NCBI GenBank assembly: GCA_021775955.1
Contig: JAJFGU010000022.1
Location: 62,001-126,000 of the forward strand
DNA from: Alphaproteobacteria bacterium
GTDB taxonomy: Bacteria; Pseudomonadota; Alphaproteobacteria; Micavibrionales; Micavibrionaceae
Direction of reading: 5' to 3'
Length of the DNA: 64,000 nt
How positions within the stretch are numbered: the first letter of the stretch is position 1; every line of letters begins with the position of its first letter. The translations under genes were made by a program, and so were the position numbers. The notes beneath the pieces were generated by a model. It saw only the letters and a list, made by a program, of their open reading frames with translations. It made no database searches and had not been told where the DNA came from. Positions 18,995-30,405 of the stretch are shown here, one piece after another.

Positions 18995-19120
18995 GAATCG
19001 CGGATGGACTCAAAACTCATCGAAAGACAAGCTTTGGATACTTATTGAAATAGCATGAAAAGCTTGGAATCGTCAACGAATCCCACGATTCGCAAGAGAG
19101 TTAATCACAGAAATCGAATC
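18995..19120 (-). promoter_or_regulatory. dcw promoter region with six GANTC sites
   Basis: The only non-coding gap before rsmH contains six GANTC sequences within 126 bases: GAATC 18,995, GACTC 19,007, GAATC 19,067, GAATC 19,078, GATTC 19,087 and GAATC 19,116. Chance alone predicts about one per 256 bases. GANTC is the target of the alphaproteobacterial cell-cycle methylase CcrM. A sigma-70-like promoter reading leftward may be TTGACG (19,071-19,076) with TATTTC (19,047-19,052), 18 bases apart, and it overlaps this cluster. The promoter call is tentative; the site count is direct. Confidence 0.6.
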
Positions 19121-19124
19121 TGTG

Positions 19125-19158
19125 CAAAAAACCGCCCCGAAAGCTCGGAGCGGTTTTA
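19125..19158 (-). terminator. Rho-independent terminator of rnpB
   Basis: Reading leftward, AACCGCTCCGA, a GCTT loop and TCGGGGCGGTT form a near-perfect GC-rich stem followed by a T run. It sits just beyond the 3' end of the RNase P RNA and insulates rnpB from the dcw promoter. Confidence 0.9.
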
Positions 19159-19165
19159 TGTCATA

Positions 19166-19551
19166 ACCAGAAAATCTATAAGCCGGGTTTTGTTCCTGCC
19201 GAAACAGGAGATAGCCATTCATCTGGGATATACGTTACCGCATATCTCTAGCAACCTACCCGGACCGCAGGCGTGGAAATCCACCATATGCGGCCCCTAT
19301 TTGGTCTTGCTTCCGGCGGGGTTTACCATGCCACCGATGTTACCATCGGCGCGGTGCGCTCTTACCGCACCCTTTCAGCCTTACCTGTTCTGATTTCTCG
19401 AGAGTCATCAGTCATCGGCGGTTTACTTTCTGCTGCACTATCCGTCAGATCACTCTGCCCGGGTGTTACCCGGCACCGTATTTCCGTGAAGCCCGGACTT
19501 TCCTCTCAACCACATAAATGCAGCCAAGCAGCCATCCGATCTTCTGATATG
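19166..19551 (-). ncRNA. rnpB: RNase P catalytic RNA (M1 RNA)
   Basis: Bacterial type A RNase P RNA that matures the 5' ends of tRNAs. On the minus strand the conserved 5' core GAGGAAAGTCCGGGCTTCAC is present, followed by GCAGAGTGA, CAGAACAGGTAAGGCTGAAA, GGTAAACCCCGCC, GGGTAGG and the 3' end ACAAAACCCGGCTTATAG. Helix P1 can be drawn between AUCAGAAGAUC near 19,549-19,539 and GAUUUUCUGGU near 19,177-19,167, which sets the ends. Open frames on the plus strand here are chance. Confidence 0.96.
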
Positions 19552-19581
19552 GTCATAACCTGCCTGTTTTTGAGATTTTTA

Positions 19582-20304
19582 TCAAGTTTCGTCTTGATGG
19601 GCCGCTCTAAGCAGCGCCAAGAGCCGCGCTGCAGTCGTCTCATCCACCTCACTCGGCAGACCATCCTGAGTAAATTTTTCGGGGTAAAAGTGGCGGTGAA
19701 ACGCCGTTACCACATCAATATAAGCCGCAAGCGGGTTATAACCATATTCCGCCAATAAGTGCTGGGTGGAATATTCGTTTTTAACCAGATCCGCCGCCGC
19801 TTCGAAATCTTCCTCGATTGGGTCCGGCCACAAACCGACCCCTTCCCGGGCCAATCTTTTCCAGTCAAACAATTCACCCGGGTCGGTTTTACGCTCGGGC
19901 GCGACATCGGAGTGGCCGAGAATATTGGCGGGTAGAATCTTGTGACGCTCGATTAATTCCCGGCAGAGCGTTATCAACGCCGCCATCTGCGCTTCACCAA
20001 AATCATGATAGCCGAATTCATGGCCTTTATTCACAAGCTCAACGCCGATTGCATGCGAGTTTATATCCGTCTCACCCTTCCAGAATGAAATACCTGCATG
20101 CCAGGCACGCTTGGCGTCCGGAATCAGATCGAGAACCGTCCCGTCTTCGTCAATAAAATAATGCGCGCTGACTTTGTTCACCGGATCGCAAAGAACCTCC
20201 AGCGCTTCCAACGCGCTGCCCATCCCCGTGTAATGCAGGATGATCATCGAAGGCTTCGCGTTATTGATACGCTGGTCAAAATTTGGCGAGGTAACATCAA
20301 TCAT
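19582..20304 (-). CDS. N-acetylmuramoyl-L-alanine amidase (amidase_2/AmpD-AmiD family)
   Basis: Zinc amidase that cuts the bond between MurNAc and L-Ala, probably on muropeptides or peptidoglycan. The zinc ligands of the family are visible: His24 (IILHYTGMG), His131 and Asp141 (GHSDVAPERKTDPG), with Lys139 of the same motif. The tail (about 180-240) resembles a small C-terminal helical domain found in AmiD-like amidases. No signal peptide is seen, so a cytoplasmic recycling role like AmpD is likely, although non-classical export cannot be excluded. It lies just upstream of rnpB and divergent from msrA. Confidence 0.9.
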   Translation of the reverse strand: MIDVTSPNFDQRINNAKPSMIILHYTGMGSALEALEVLCDPVNKVSAHYFIDEDGTVLDLIPDAKRAWHAGISFWKGETDINSHAIGVELVNKGHEFGYHDFGEAQMAALITLCRELIERHKILPANILGHSDVAPERKTDPGELFDWKRLAREGVGLWPDPIEEDFEAAADLVKNEYSTQHLLAEYGYNPLAAYIDVVTAFHRHFYPEKFTQDGLPSEVDETTAARLLALLRAAHQDET

Positions 20305-20317
20305 TTTATGCCGTGAT

Positions 20318-20343
20318 GTAACATTTGAGGACAGAAACGCGAA
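20318..20343 (+). promoter_or_regulatory. Candidate ECF sigma promoter of msrA
   Basis: GTAACA (20,318-20,323), 16 bases, then CGAA (20,340-20,343), located 48 bases before the msrA ATG. The same arrangement precedes the bufferin operon (25,161) and, with 15-base spacing, msrB (49,801). From memory it matches the GTAACC-N16-CGAA motif reported for Caulobacter SigF promoters. Confidence 0.6.
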
Positions 20344-20391
20344 TTCAGAACTACATATATATTTTAATCCTTTATGCGCAAGGAATCAAAG

Positions 20392-21020
20392 ATGCGGTAC
20401 ATTGCAAGCCTGTTTTTATTAATACTTTTGAGTATTTTTATTTTCCAGGCATGGGCTATTCCTGCTAAGGCTATGATAAACGGAGATGATTTGATGAATG
20501 AAAAACCTGAAGGATATCCTGTTGCTACATTAGCCGGCGGCTGTTTCTGGTGCCTAGAAAGCGAATACCGGGCGCTGGATGGTGTGCTGTTTACCCGCGT
20601 TGGCTATATGGGAGGTGAGTCTGAAACACCTTCTTATGAGCAAATATCCACCGGCAACACAGGTCATGCCGAAGTCATCGAAGTCACCTTCGATCCCAAA
20701 AAACTAAACTACCGCGATTTGCTGGAGTTTTTCCTGACCAAGGCGCATGACCCGACAACAAAGGATCGCCAGGGTGTCGATACCGGAACACAATATCGCT
20801 CGGCAATTTTTTATCATGATAAAAAACAAAAACATGACGCCGAAAAGATGGTTGCTTACGTGAATATGAACAAAATCTATTCCAACCCTATTGTAACGGA
20901 AGTGGTCCCGGCCGAAACATTCTGGGACGGCGAGGACTACCACCAGCAATATTACGAGAAGTACGAAAAGAAAAACGGCCAACCGCATATGCGGGTTTAT
21001 CTGAAACAGCAGAGCAAGCG

Positions 21021-21024
<4 letters not shown>
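20392..21024 (+). CDS. msrA: Exported peptide-methionine (S)-S-oxide reductase
   Basis: Repairs the S-epimer of methionine sulfoxide in proteins. An N-terminal signal or anchor segment ([20 protein letters not shown]) directs it to the envelope; the MsrA domain follows with the catalytic GGCFWCLE motif, [20 protein letters not shown] and THGQ-equivalent [12 protein letters not shown]. The ATG at 20,392 follows AAGGA at good spacing; an ATG at 20,374 lacks one. The gene converges on ileS with a 4-bp overlap. The matching exported MsrB is encoded 29 kb away and shares the same promoter pattern. Confidence 0.94.
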
Positions 21025-24140
<3,116 letters not shown>

Positions 24141-24174
24141 AAGGACCGCACTATGACCAGAAAAGCCTGATTAA

Positions 24175-25095
24175 TCAAGAGTTTTGAAGGATTTGCCGCG
24201 CCTGCTCGCAATCTTTACCCATTTGCTCGATCAGATCATCGACTGAGCTAAATTTCGCTTCGCCGCGCAGGCGTTTAACAGGTTTCACCCTTAAAACCTT
24301 GCCGTAAATATCTTCGTCGAAATCGAGGATATGCGCTTCGACCAGCCCTTCTTCGACCTCGAACATCGGACGGATACCGATATTGGTCGCCGAAGCGCGC
24401 CATTCCTCTTCACCCTCAATCTTCACCCATGCCGCATAAACGCCATAGGCCGGGTGCAACGTATCGCCCAAAGGTACATTGGCGGTGGGATAGCCAAGCT
24501 CGCGCCCGCGCTGCTCGCCATGGACGATCTCGCCCCATATCTGCCACTCCCAGCCCAGCAGATCATTGGCTGTTGTAATTTCACCATGACGCAGGGCAGA
24601 GCGGATACGACTGGAGGAAATGGCATCCTCGCCTTCCGCCACTTTATCAACCACCGTGACATCCAGCCCGACTTTGCGGATTGTTTCCGGCGAGCCTTTG
24701 CGCAATTGGCCAAAGCAGAAATCATAACCGACGATAATATGGGCGGGGTTCAGTCCGTTTTTTAGAACATTTTCGACAAATTGCTCGGCGCTCTGGCTGG
24801 CAAAATCCCAGTCAAAGGGCACCGCACAGACAAAATCAACGCCAAAACCCTCAAAACGATCCAGTTTTACATCCGAAGGGGTAATGCGAAACGGCGGATC
24901 ATCCGGCCTGAACAAATGGCGGGGATGGGGCTCAAACGTTAAAATCCCGAACTCTTTACCGAGATCAGCCGCCTTCTCCTTCGCAATATTCAGCAGCACC
25001 TGATGCCCACGATGCAGGCCGTCAAAATTACCAATTGCGATAACCGCAGATCTTCCTGGTTTCGGAAAATCTTTATATGTTTCAAATATTTGCAT
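24175..25095 (-). CDS. ribF: Bifunctional riboflavin kinase/FMN adenylyltransferase
   Basis: Makes FMN and then FAD from riboflavin. The N-terminal nucleotidyltransferase has AIGNFDGLHRGHQVLL (the HxGH-type motif) and the FMN-side segment ISSSRIRSALRHGEI; the C-terminal riboflavin-kinase domain has GRELGYPTANV, YGVYAAWV and ATNIGIRPMF. About 306 residues is normal. The ATG at 25,095 is chosen at the start of homology (MQIFETYKDF); a TTG at 25,131 would add twelve residues. ribF followed by ileS is a common proteobacterial order. Confidence 0.95.
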   Translation of the reverse strand: MQIFETYKDFPKPGRSAVIAIGNFDGLHRGHQVLLNIAKEKAADLGKEFGILTFEPHPRHLFRPDDPPFRITPSDVKLDRFEGFGVDFVCAVPFDWDFASQSAEQFVENVLKNGLNPAHIIVGYDFCFGQLRKGSPETIRKVGLDVTVVDKVAEGEDAISSSRIRSALRHGEITTANDLLGWEWQIWGEIVHGEQRGRELGYPTANVPLGDTLHPAYGVYAAWVKIEGEEEWRASATNIGIRPMFEVEEGLVEAHILDFDEDIYGKVLRVKPVKRLRGEAKFSSVDDLIEQMGKDCEQARQILQNS

Positions 25096-25160
25096 GCATA
25101 TTTGTGTAGGAATTTTCCACTCCAAAAGCAACTTTTGACTCCATTTTTTTAATTTCTTGT

Positions 25161-25186
25161 GTAACTATGCCCCGTCTTTGGCCGAA
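25161..25186 (+). promoter_or_regulatory. Candidate ECF sigma promoter of the bufferin operon
   Basis: GTAACT (25,161-25,166), 16 bases, then CGAA (25,183-25,186), about 100 bases before the precursor gene. The spacing is identical to that of the msrA site. Related operons in Caulobacter are, as I recall, controlled by the ECF factor SigF in response to heavy metals. Confidence 0.6.
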
Positions 25187-25288
25187 ACGGTCAATAGTCG
25201 AAGGGGCTCTAAGCAAAGCTCCTTACACTGAATACAACAAAACTTTTGAACGAAACTCTTAATCTAAACTCTTGGAGGAGTGAAACAA

Positions 25289-25612
25289 ATGATTGCGAAC
25301 AAAACTTTGAAAACACTGATTGCAAGTGCTGTTGCCCTAACAATTGCCGGAGCTGCAAGCTCTGCTGTTGCTGAAGGCGCGGCCAAAGAAAAATGTTACG
25401 GCGTTGTTAAAGCCGGTGCCAATGACTGTGCCAATGCAGCCAAAACACATTCTTGTGCCGGTCAAGCCGCCACTGATGCTGATGGCGGCGAATTTATCGC
25501 TCTGCCTGCCGGTGTTTGCGACCGTCTTGCCAGTGGCTCCACTGCCCCATCCGAAGGTAGTGCAGATATGGGTGACCATGACATGGAAACACATACCGAC
25601 GACGCGCATTAA
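25289..25612 (+). CDS. bufA1: Bufferin-type RiPP precursor (DUF2282)
   Basis: Exported small protein of the DUF2282/bufferin 1 family, a copper-binding peptide made by post-translational change of cysteines. A signal peptide covers about residues 1-28 (ends SSAVAEG). Four cysteines are at 36, 47, 56 and 77 in the family pattern EKCYGV, NDCA, HSCAGQA and GVCD. The ATG at 25,289 has GGAGGAG 8 bases upstream; a GTG at 25,280 falls inside that site. The last ~25 residues form an extra acidic tail rich in His, Met and Asp (GDHDMETHTDDAH), which could bind metal. The modifying enzyme, its partner and a DoxX protein follow directly. Confidence 0.92.
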   Translation: MIANKTLKTLIASAVALTIAGAASSAVAEGAAKEKCYGVVKAGANDCANAAKTHSCAGQAATDADGGEFIALPAGVCDRLASGSTAPSEGSADMGDHDMETHTDDAH

Positions 25613-25618
25613 TCAGTT

Positions 25619-26524
25619 ATGTCTGTTCATTTGAAACACAATGAACCTAAATCTAATCCATACCCACCGGCTTCGCCACCAAGCGATCCGGTGGGTATTG
25701 GTTTGAGGCATCCTTATTACCAGGAAGTCACGGATAGCCCGCCGGATGTCGGCTGGCTTGAAGTCCACCCGGAGAATTATTTTGGCGGCGGCGCTCATCG
25801 GCACTTCCTTTCCAAAGCCAGAGAGAAATATCAACTCAGCCTGCATGCTGTCGGGTTATCTTTAGGCTCAAGCGAGCCGGTCAGCGAAGAGCATCTGCGC
25901 CAGTTCAAAGAGCTGATTGATATCTACCAGCCGTTTAATGTCTCCGACCATGCCTCATGGAGTGCCAGCGGCAATGCGCATTTAAACGACCTTCTACCTT
26001 TACCCTATACACAGGAAACCCTGGACACTTTGTGCCGTAACATTGAACGCACGCAGGAATATTTCGGACGAACCATCTTGGTCGAAAACCCATCGACCTA
26101 TGTCGCCTTCGCCGAAAACGACATGAGCGAATATGAATTTATGAACCGCGCTTCAGAAATGACCGGCTGCGGTATTCTGCTCGACATTAATAATATTTTT
26201 GTCCAATGCCACAATCATGGTTACGATGCACACGAATATATCGACAGCATTGATGCTGCTAAAGTTGGTGAGATGCATCTGGCGGGCCATATCGAACAGG
26301 AAGCCGGTGATAGCATCATTCTCGTCGACACACATTCCCGGCCGGTGAAAAAGGATGTATGGGATTTATATGAACATGCTGTGCGGCGACTAGGCGCGGT
26401 GCCGACACTTATTGAATGGGATCAGGACTTTCCACCTCTATCCAAGCTGGTCGAAGAAGCACACAAGGCGCGTGACATTATCAACCGTATTCTGAACGAG
26501 GATATAGCAGATGCAGCTGAGTGA
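25619..26524 (+). CDS. bufB: MNIO-family enzyme (DUF692), bufferin-modifying
   Basis: Multinuclear non-heme iron-dependent oxidative enzyme that modifies cysteines of the precursor. The 301-residue TIM-barrel protein has the family signatures VGIGLRHPYYQEV, WLEVHPENYF, LHAVGLSLGS, NVSDHASWS, LVENPSTYV, LLDINNIFV, EMHLAGHIE, LVDTHSRPV and LIEWDQDFP, which supply the His/Asp/Glu metal ligands. It begins six bases after the precursor stop and overlaps the partner gene by 14 bp. Confidence 0.95.
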   Translation: MSVHLKHNEPKSNPYPPASPPSDPVGIGLRHPYYQEVTDSPPDVGWLEVHPENYFGGGAHRHFLSKAREKYQLSLHAVGLSLGSSEPVSEEHLRQFKELIDIYQPFNVSDHASWSASGNAHLNDLLPLPYTQETLDTLCRNIERTQEYFGRTILVENPSTYVAFAENDMSEYEFMNRASEMTGCGILLDINNIFVQCHNHGYDAHEYIDSIDAAKVGEMHLAGHIEQEAGDSIILVDTHSRPVKKDVWDLYEHAVRRLGAVPTLIEWDQDFPPLSKLVEEAHKARDIINRILNEDIADAAE

Positions 26525-27290
26525 AGTGCAAAAACGTTTCAAGGATACCATGCTCGATCATCCAAAAGCTCTGGATGATCCGGCTGCCGATTTTGCCGCG
26601 CTGTTTAATGAAGGCGACATCCCATTGCCAGCGCGGCTCAAGGTCTACCGCAACAATATTATCGGCAGCCTCACCGATGTGATGATTGCCTCTCATCCAT
26701 TGCTTGAAAAGCTGGTTGGTCATGAATTTCTGGAGATGATGGCGAGAAGTTTTATTCTTGAAAACCCACCGACCCATGGCTGCCTTAATATGTACGGCGG
26801 CGGCTTTGATACATTTATTGAGAACTTTGAACTGGCAAAGGCGCTTCCTTATTTACCGGATATGGCACGATTGGAAATTGCTATGAACGAAGCGTATTAC
26901 GCCAAAGAGGATGACCCTCTAAAAGCTGAAGAGCTGGCTTCGACAACCCCGGAAAAGCTGCAACTCAAATTAAGACAGAACATCCGGCTGGTTTCCTCGA
27001 AATATCCGGTTCATGACATCCGTGATTTTTGTATTGAAGACGATCCGGAAAAAACCATGAATGTCGATACAGGCGGGGTCAAACTGATGGTTTACAGGCC
27101 TCAGCTGGAGACGAAGATTGTCAGGCTGGAGAATGACGAATATCACATGCTAAGCGCCCTAAAAGAAAAAATGACTATGGATGACGCTGTTGAATCCACT
27201 TTAAACACTCACGAGAGCTTTGATTTTCAAGGATTTTTACAGCGCCAAATCGAACTTGAAACCTTTTTAACCCTAGCCACGAATAATTAA
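26511..27290 (+). CDS. bufC: MNIO partner protein (DUF2063, BufC/HvfC-like)
   Basis: Precursor-recognition partner of the DUF692 enzyme. The 259-residue soluble protein has the DUF2063 N-terminal domain (RFKDTMLDHP, LPARLKVYRNNIIGSLTDVM, HPLLEKLVGHEFLEMMARSFI, PTHGCLNMYGGGF, YLPDMARLEIAMNEAYYA) and a C-terminal winged-helix-like part (MLSALKEKMTMDDAVEST). Such partners bind the precursor leader and guide it to the MNIO enzyme. Confidence 0.92.
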   Translation: MQLSEVQKRFKDTMLDHPKALDDPAADFAALFNEGDIPLPARLKVYRNNIIGSLTDVMIASHPLLEKLVGHEFLEMMARSFILENPPTHGCLNMYGGGFDTFIENFELAKALPYLPDMARLEIAMNEAYYAKEDDPLKAEELASTTPEKLQLKLRQNIRLVSSKYPVHDIRDFCIEDDPEKTMNVDTGGVKLMVYRPQLETKIVRLENDEYHMLSALKEKMTMDDAVESTLNTHESFDFQGFLQRQIELETFLTLATNN

Positions 27291-27315
27291 CCACATCAAA
27301 CACGGAGATAGACAA

Positions 27316-27795
27316 ATGATCACACATCTACAAAAAATTGACGATCTGATTGAACCCCTGCGCAAGCTGGCAAGTTGTGTTCTTTCGCCGATATTGACTC
27401 TGGTCATTCGCCTTTACATGGCCAACATATTTTTTACATCGGGACTGCTGAAATTCAAAAGCTTTCAAAACGGGCAATGGGATTCCACCGTTTACCTGTT
27501 CCAGGACATTCATCCCCTTCCCGGTATCCCGGCTGAAATTGCTGCTGTCGGTGGCACGGTGGGCGAACTTGTATTGCCCGTTCTCCTGGCCTTTGGCTTA
27601 TTCGGCCGAGTGGGCGCAGCAGGGCTGCTGGTCATGACCGCCGTTATTCAGTTCGGTATTCCGGCTGAATACGACATGCAAAATCCGGACCATTATTTCT
27701 GGATGATGCTTCTGGCCGTTCCCTTTATCATGGGCCCGGGCAGGATCTCACTGGATCACCTTATTCTAAAGTTTATCCGTAAAGACAAAAGCTAA
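27316..27795 (+). CDS. DoxX-family membrane protein
   Basis: Inner-membrane protein of about 159 residues with four hydrophobic helices; the start LVIRLYMANIFFTSGLLKF and the loop FGRVGAAGLLVMTAVIQF are typical of DoxX. DoxX proteins are the usual last member of bufferin operons; their role there is unclear, possibly redox or export related. ATG at 27,316 follows GGAGA. It ends shortly before a terminator hairpin. Confidence 0.9.
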   Translation: MITHLQKIDDLIEPLRKLASCVLSPILTLVIRLYMANIFFTSGLLKFKSFQNGQWDSTVYLFQDIHPLPGIPAEIAAVGGTVGELVLPVLLAFGLFGRVGAAGLLVMTAVIQFGIPAEYDMQNPDHYFWMMLLAVPFIMGPGRISLDHLILKFIRKDKS

Positions 27796-27826
27796 TATTG
27801 TTCTTACTGAGTTCTGGCATTAATAT

Positions 27827-27860
27827 GAACCGGGCGCTATAACTGGCGCCCGGTTTATTA
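27827..27860 (+). terminator. Rho-independent terminator after the bufferin operon
   Basis: AACCGGGCGC and GGCGCCCGGTT form a perfect GC-rich stem around a seven-base loop (TATAACT), followed by a T-rich run. It separates the bufferin operon from lspA. Confidence 0.85.
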
Positions 27861-27876
27861 TTGAGAGGAATTAAAT

Positions 27877-28419
27877 TTGAAGCCGCTTATCCGCCATATA
27901 TTACTGCTGAATATTGCCCTGGATATCGTTATCCTCGATCAACTCAGCAAATGGGGAATCACCGAGCTGGCGCTGCGGCCCAATACCGGAGAAGAGTCGG
28001 TAGGCATTATCGACTGGATCACTCATGCCCCGGAGCGTATCTCGTTCACACAAATTGAAATTCTACCGTTCTTCAGCCTTGTCATGGTCTGGAACCAGGG
28101 AATCAGCTTCGGCCTGCTCAACCAGGATGGCGATATCGGCGCTATGATTTTGCTAATCCTTCCCTTAATCATCACGGCCATCTTCCTTATCTGGCTGTTT
28201 AAAACCAATTCATGGCTGCAGGGCATTGCCATTTCGCTGGTCATTGGCGGCGCGATCGGCAATGTCATAGACCGCCTGCGCTTTGGCGCTGTCATTGATT
28301 TTCTTGATTTTCATATCGCAGGATATCACTGGCCCGCTTTTAACCTTGCCGATAGCTGTGTCGTCGTCGGCATTGCCCTGTTGATCTTTCATTCCATATT
28401 TCTTGAAAAAGCCACCTAA
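27877..28419 (+). CDS. lspA: Lipoprotein signal peptidase
   Basis: Inner-membrane aspartyl peptidase that removes lipoprotein signal peptides. The 180-residue protein has four hydrophobic helices; the start has VILDQLSKW, then VWNQGISFGL (the N-x-G-x-S-F-G motif), and the catalytic aspartates are in AVIDFLDF (Asp141) and FNLADSCVV (Asp159), with GNVIDRLRFG between. The start is a TTG with GAGAGGAA six bases upstream. A somewhat long first periplasmic loop explains the slight excess length. It heads a rightward run with the DUF3035 lipoprotein and two M16 peptidases. Confidence 0.95.
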   Translation: MKPLIRHILLLNIALDIVILDQLSKWGITELALRPNTGEESVGIIDWITHAPERISFTQIEILPFFSLVMVWNQGISFGLLNQDGDIGAMILLILPLIITAIFLIWLFKTNSWLQGIAISLVIGGAIGNVIDRLRFGAVIDFLDFHIAGYHWPAFNLADSCVVVGIALLIFHSIFLEKAT

Positions 28420-28439
28420 CTCAATATACTGACCGGACC

Positions 28440-28973
28440 ATGATGAATAAAATTAACATTCTGTTTTTACTGGGGCTGGGCCTGTCACTTTCCGCATGTG
28501 GCGGCGTTAAGGACTCTCTTGGCCTGAACAAAACAGTCCCGGATGAATTTGCCGTTGTAAAGCGCGCTCCACTTGCCATGCCGCCGGATTACTCCCTGCG
28601 CCCACCGCGTCCTGGCGCGCCGAGACCACAGGAACAAACAACCTCGGAACAGGCAAAGAAAGCCGTATTCGGCGAGCAAGAAGAGCAAAACCAGATATCG
28701 CCTTATGCAACAGATGGTGAATCGATCCTTTTGCAAAGAGCGGGTAGCACCACGATAGATCCCAACATCCGTGTCAAGGTGGATGAAGAGACATCGAAGT
28801 TGCACGACCGCAATGAGCCCGTCGCCAAAAAACTCCTAGGGCTGGGCCTTGGCGATAAGGGTAAACCTTCCGCAACCGTGGTTGACCAGGAAGCTGAGGC
28901 CGAACGGTTACGTAAAAATGCCGAAGAAGGAAAGCCGGTCACCGAAGGCGAAACACCCTCCATCGACGAATAA
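28440..28973 (+). CDS. DUF3035 lipoprotein, BamF-like
   Basis: Outer-membrane lipoprotein likely associated with the BAM outer-membrane assembly complex in Alphaproteobacteria. A lipobox (LSLSACGG) ends the signal peptide. The mature start contains the BamC/BamF-shared motif PDEFAVVKRAPLAMPPDYSLRPP, split here by a few residues, and the rest is low-complexity, charged sequence. At 177 residues it is typical. Position after lspA and before the M16 pair is the usual alphaproteobacterial order. Confidence 0.88.
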   Translation: MMNKINILFLLGLGLSLSACGGVKDSLGLNKTVPDEFAVVKRAPLAMPPDYSLRPPRPGAPRPQEQTTSEQAKKAVFGEQEEQNQISPYATDGESILLQRAGSTTIDPNIRVKVDEETSKLHDRNEPVAKKLLGLGLGDKGKPSATVVDQEAEAERLRKNAEEGKPVTEGETPSIDE

Positions 28974-29037
28974 AAAATATCACTATATCCGTGATTTACG
29001 CCTTGTTCCCGGGCGTCAGGGACTCTAGATTATATCT

Positions 29038-30405
29038 ATGCTCAGACTTTTTCTCCTCATCGTTTTTACGGTAATGCCGCTGAGTGCCTATGCGCAGCAA
29101 GGCACAAAAGTTTTCAATGCCGAAACCTTCAAGCTGGATAACGGGTTGGAGATTGTTGTCATTCCCAATAACCGCGCACCCATCGTCACCCATATGGTTT
29201 GGTATCGCGTCGGCGCGGCAGATGAAACGACAGGCAAATCAGGGATTGCGCATTTCATGGAGCACCTCATGTTCAAGGGCTCCACCGGTCTTGCGCCCGG
29301 TGAGTTCTCTAAAACCGTTCGCTCTCTTGGCGGTAATGACAACGCTTTTACCTCTCAGGATTACACGGCTTATTATCAATCGATTGCGGTAGAGCACCTT
29401 GAAAAAGTAATGACCATGGAGGCCGGGCGCATGCGCGGCATGGCACCGCCTTTGGAAGAAGTAGAGTCGGAGCGCAAAGTCATATTGGAAGAGCGCCGCC
29501 AACGCACCGATAACAACCCGCAATCACGCTTTAGCGAACAGATGGGCGCAGCCCTTTACGTCAACCACCCTTACGGCACGCCGATCATTGGATGGTTTCA
29601 TGAGATGGAAAAGCTAACCTGGGAAGATGCCAAAAACTTCTACGATAAATGGTACGGACCGAACAACGCCATTCTTGTGGTGTCCGGCGCTGTAACAAGG
29701 CAACAGGTCCATGAAATGGCGCAACGTATATACGGCTCCCTGCAACCTATCACCCTGCCACCACGGCAAAGGACCATCTCTCCACCGTTGCATGGGCAAC
29801 CCAAAATGATTTTGCATCACCCGGCTGTCCGTCAACCCGTTGTTCAGCGCAGCTACCGCGTTCCAAGCTATCGTCAAAATGCCAAAGACTCCCTGGCACT
29901 ACAAGTATTAGAAGAAATTGTTGGTGGCGGCCCAACTTCGCGGTTTTACAAGTCACTGGTTGTTGACCAAAAACTGGCAACAACTGTCAGCCTGTCTTAC
30001 CGCGCGGAAAGCTGGGATGATTCAATTCTTATAGTTCATGCAGCACCGGCTCCTGATATTCACCCTGAAAAAATAGAGCAAGCCATCGAGAGCGAACTAC
30101 GGAAGCTGGTAAAGGACGGCATTACCGAAGACGAGTTACGAGATGCCAAAACGAGCCTGCAGGATGCGGCCATTTACGCCCGCGACAGCCTGAGCGGCCC
30201 GGCGATGATTTTTGGGTATGGTCTAGCAACAGGTGCCAGCGTCGATGATATCGAATACTGGCCCGATCAGATCGAAAAAGTATCCGCGCAGCAGATTTTA
30301 AGCGTTGCACAGCGCTATCTTGATCCAGACCAAAAGTTTGATCATCCCCCGGTTACTGGCTATCTTCTGCCTGTCATTGTACAAGAGGAGGAGACAAAAG
30401 AATGA
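29038..30405 (+). CDS. M16 zinc metallopeptidase (active subunit)
   Basis: Pitrilysin-type peptidase, probably periplasmic: the signal peptide is at residues 1-20 (ends SAYAQ). The inverted zinc motif HFMEH is at 72-76, and the downstream glutamate lies in EEVESERKVILEE. The protein has 455 residues, i.e. two M16 half-domains. It overlaps the second M16 gene by 4 bp. Such pairs work as a heterodimer in which one chain supplies the zinc site and the other the substrate-binding Arg/Tyr. Confidence 0.94.
   Translation: MLRLFLLIVFTVMPLSAYAQQGTKVFNAETFKLDNGLEIVVIPNNRAPIVTHMVWYRVGAADETTGKSGIAHFMEHLMFKGSTGLAPGEFSKTVRSLGGNDNAFTSQDYTAYYQSIAVEHLEKVMTMEAGRMRGMAPPLEEVESERKVILEERRQRTDNNPQSRFSEQMGAALYVNHPYGTPIIGWFHEMEKLTWEDAKNFYDKWYGPNNAILVVSGAVTRQQVHEMAQRIYGSLQPITLPPRQRTISPPLHGQPKMILHHPAVRQPVVQRSYRVPSYRQNAKDSLALQVLEEIVGGGPTSRFYKSLVVDQKLATTVSLSYRAESWDDSILIVHAAPAPDIHPEKIEQAIESELRKLVKDGITEDELRDAKTSLQDAAIYARDSLSGPAMIFGYGLATGASVDDIEYWPDQIEKVSAQQILSVAQRYLDPDQKFDHPPVTGYLLPVIVQEEETKE

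Noticed and set aside
19055-19758. Two plus-strand open frames over rnpB
   Set aside because: They cover the conserved RNase P RNA core on the other strand and have no protein features.
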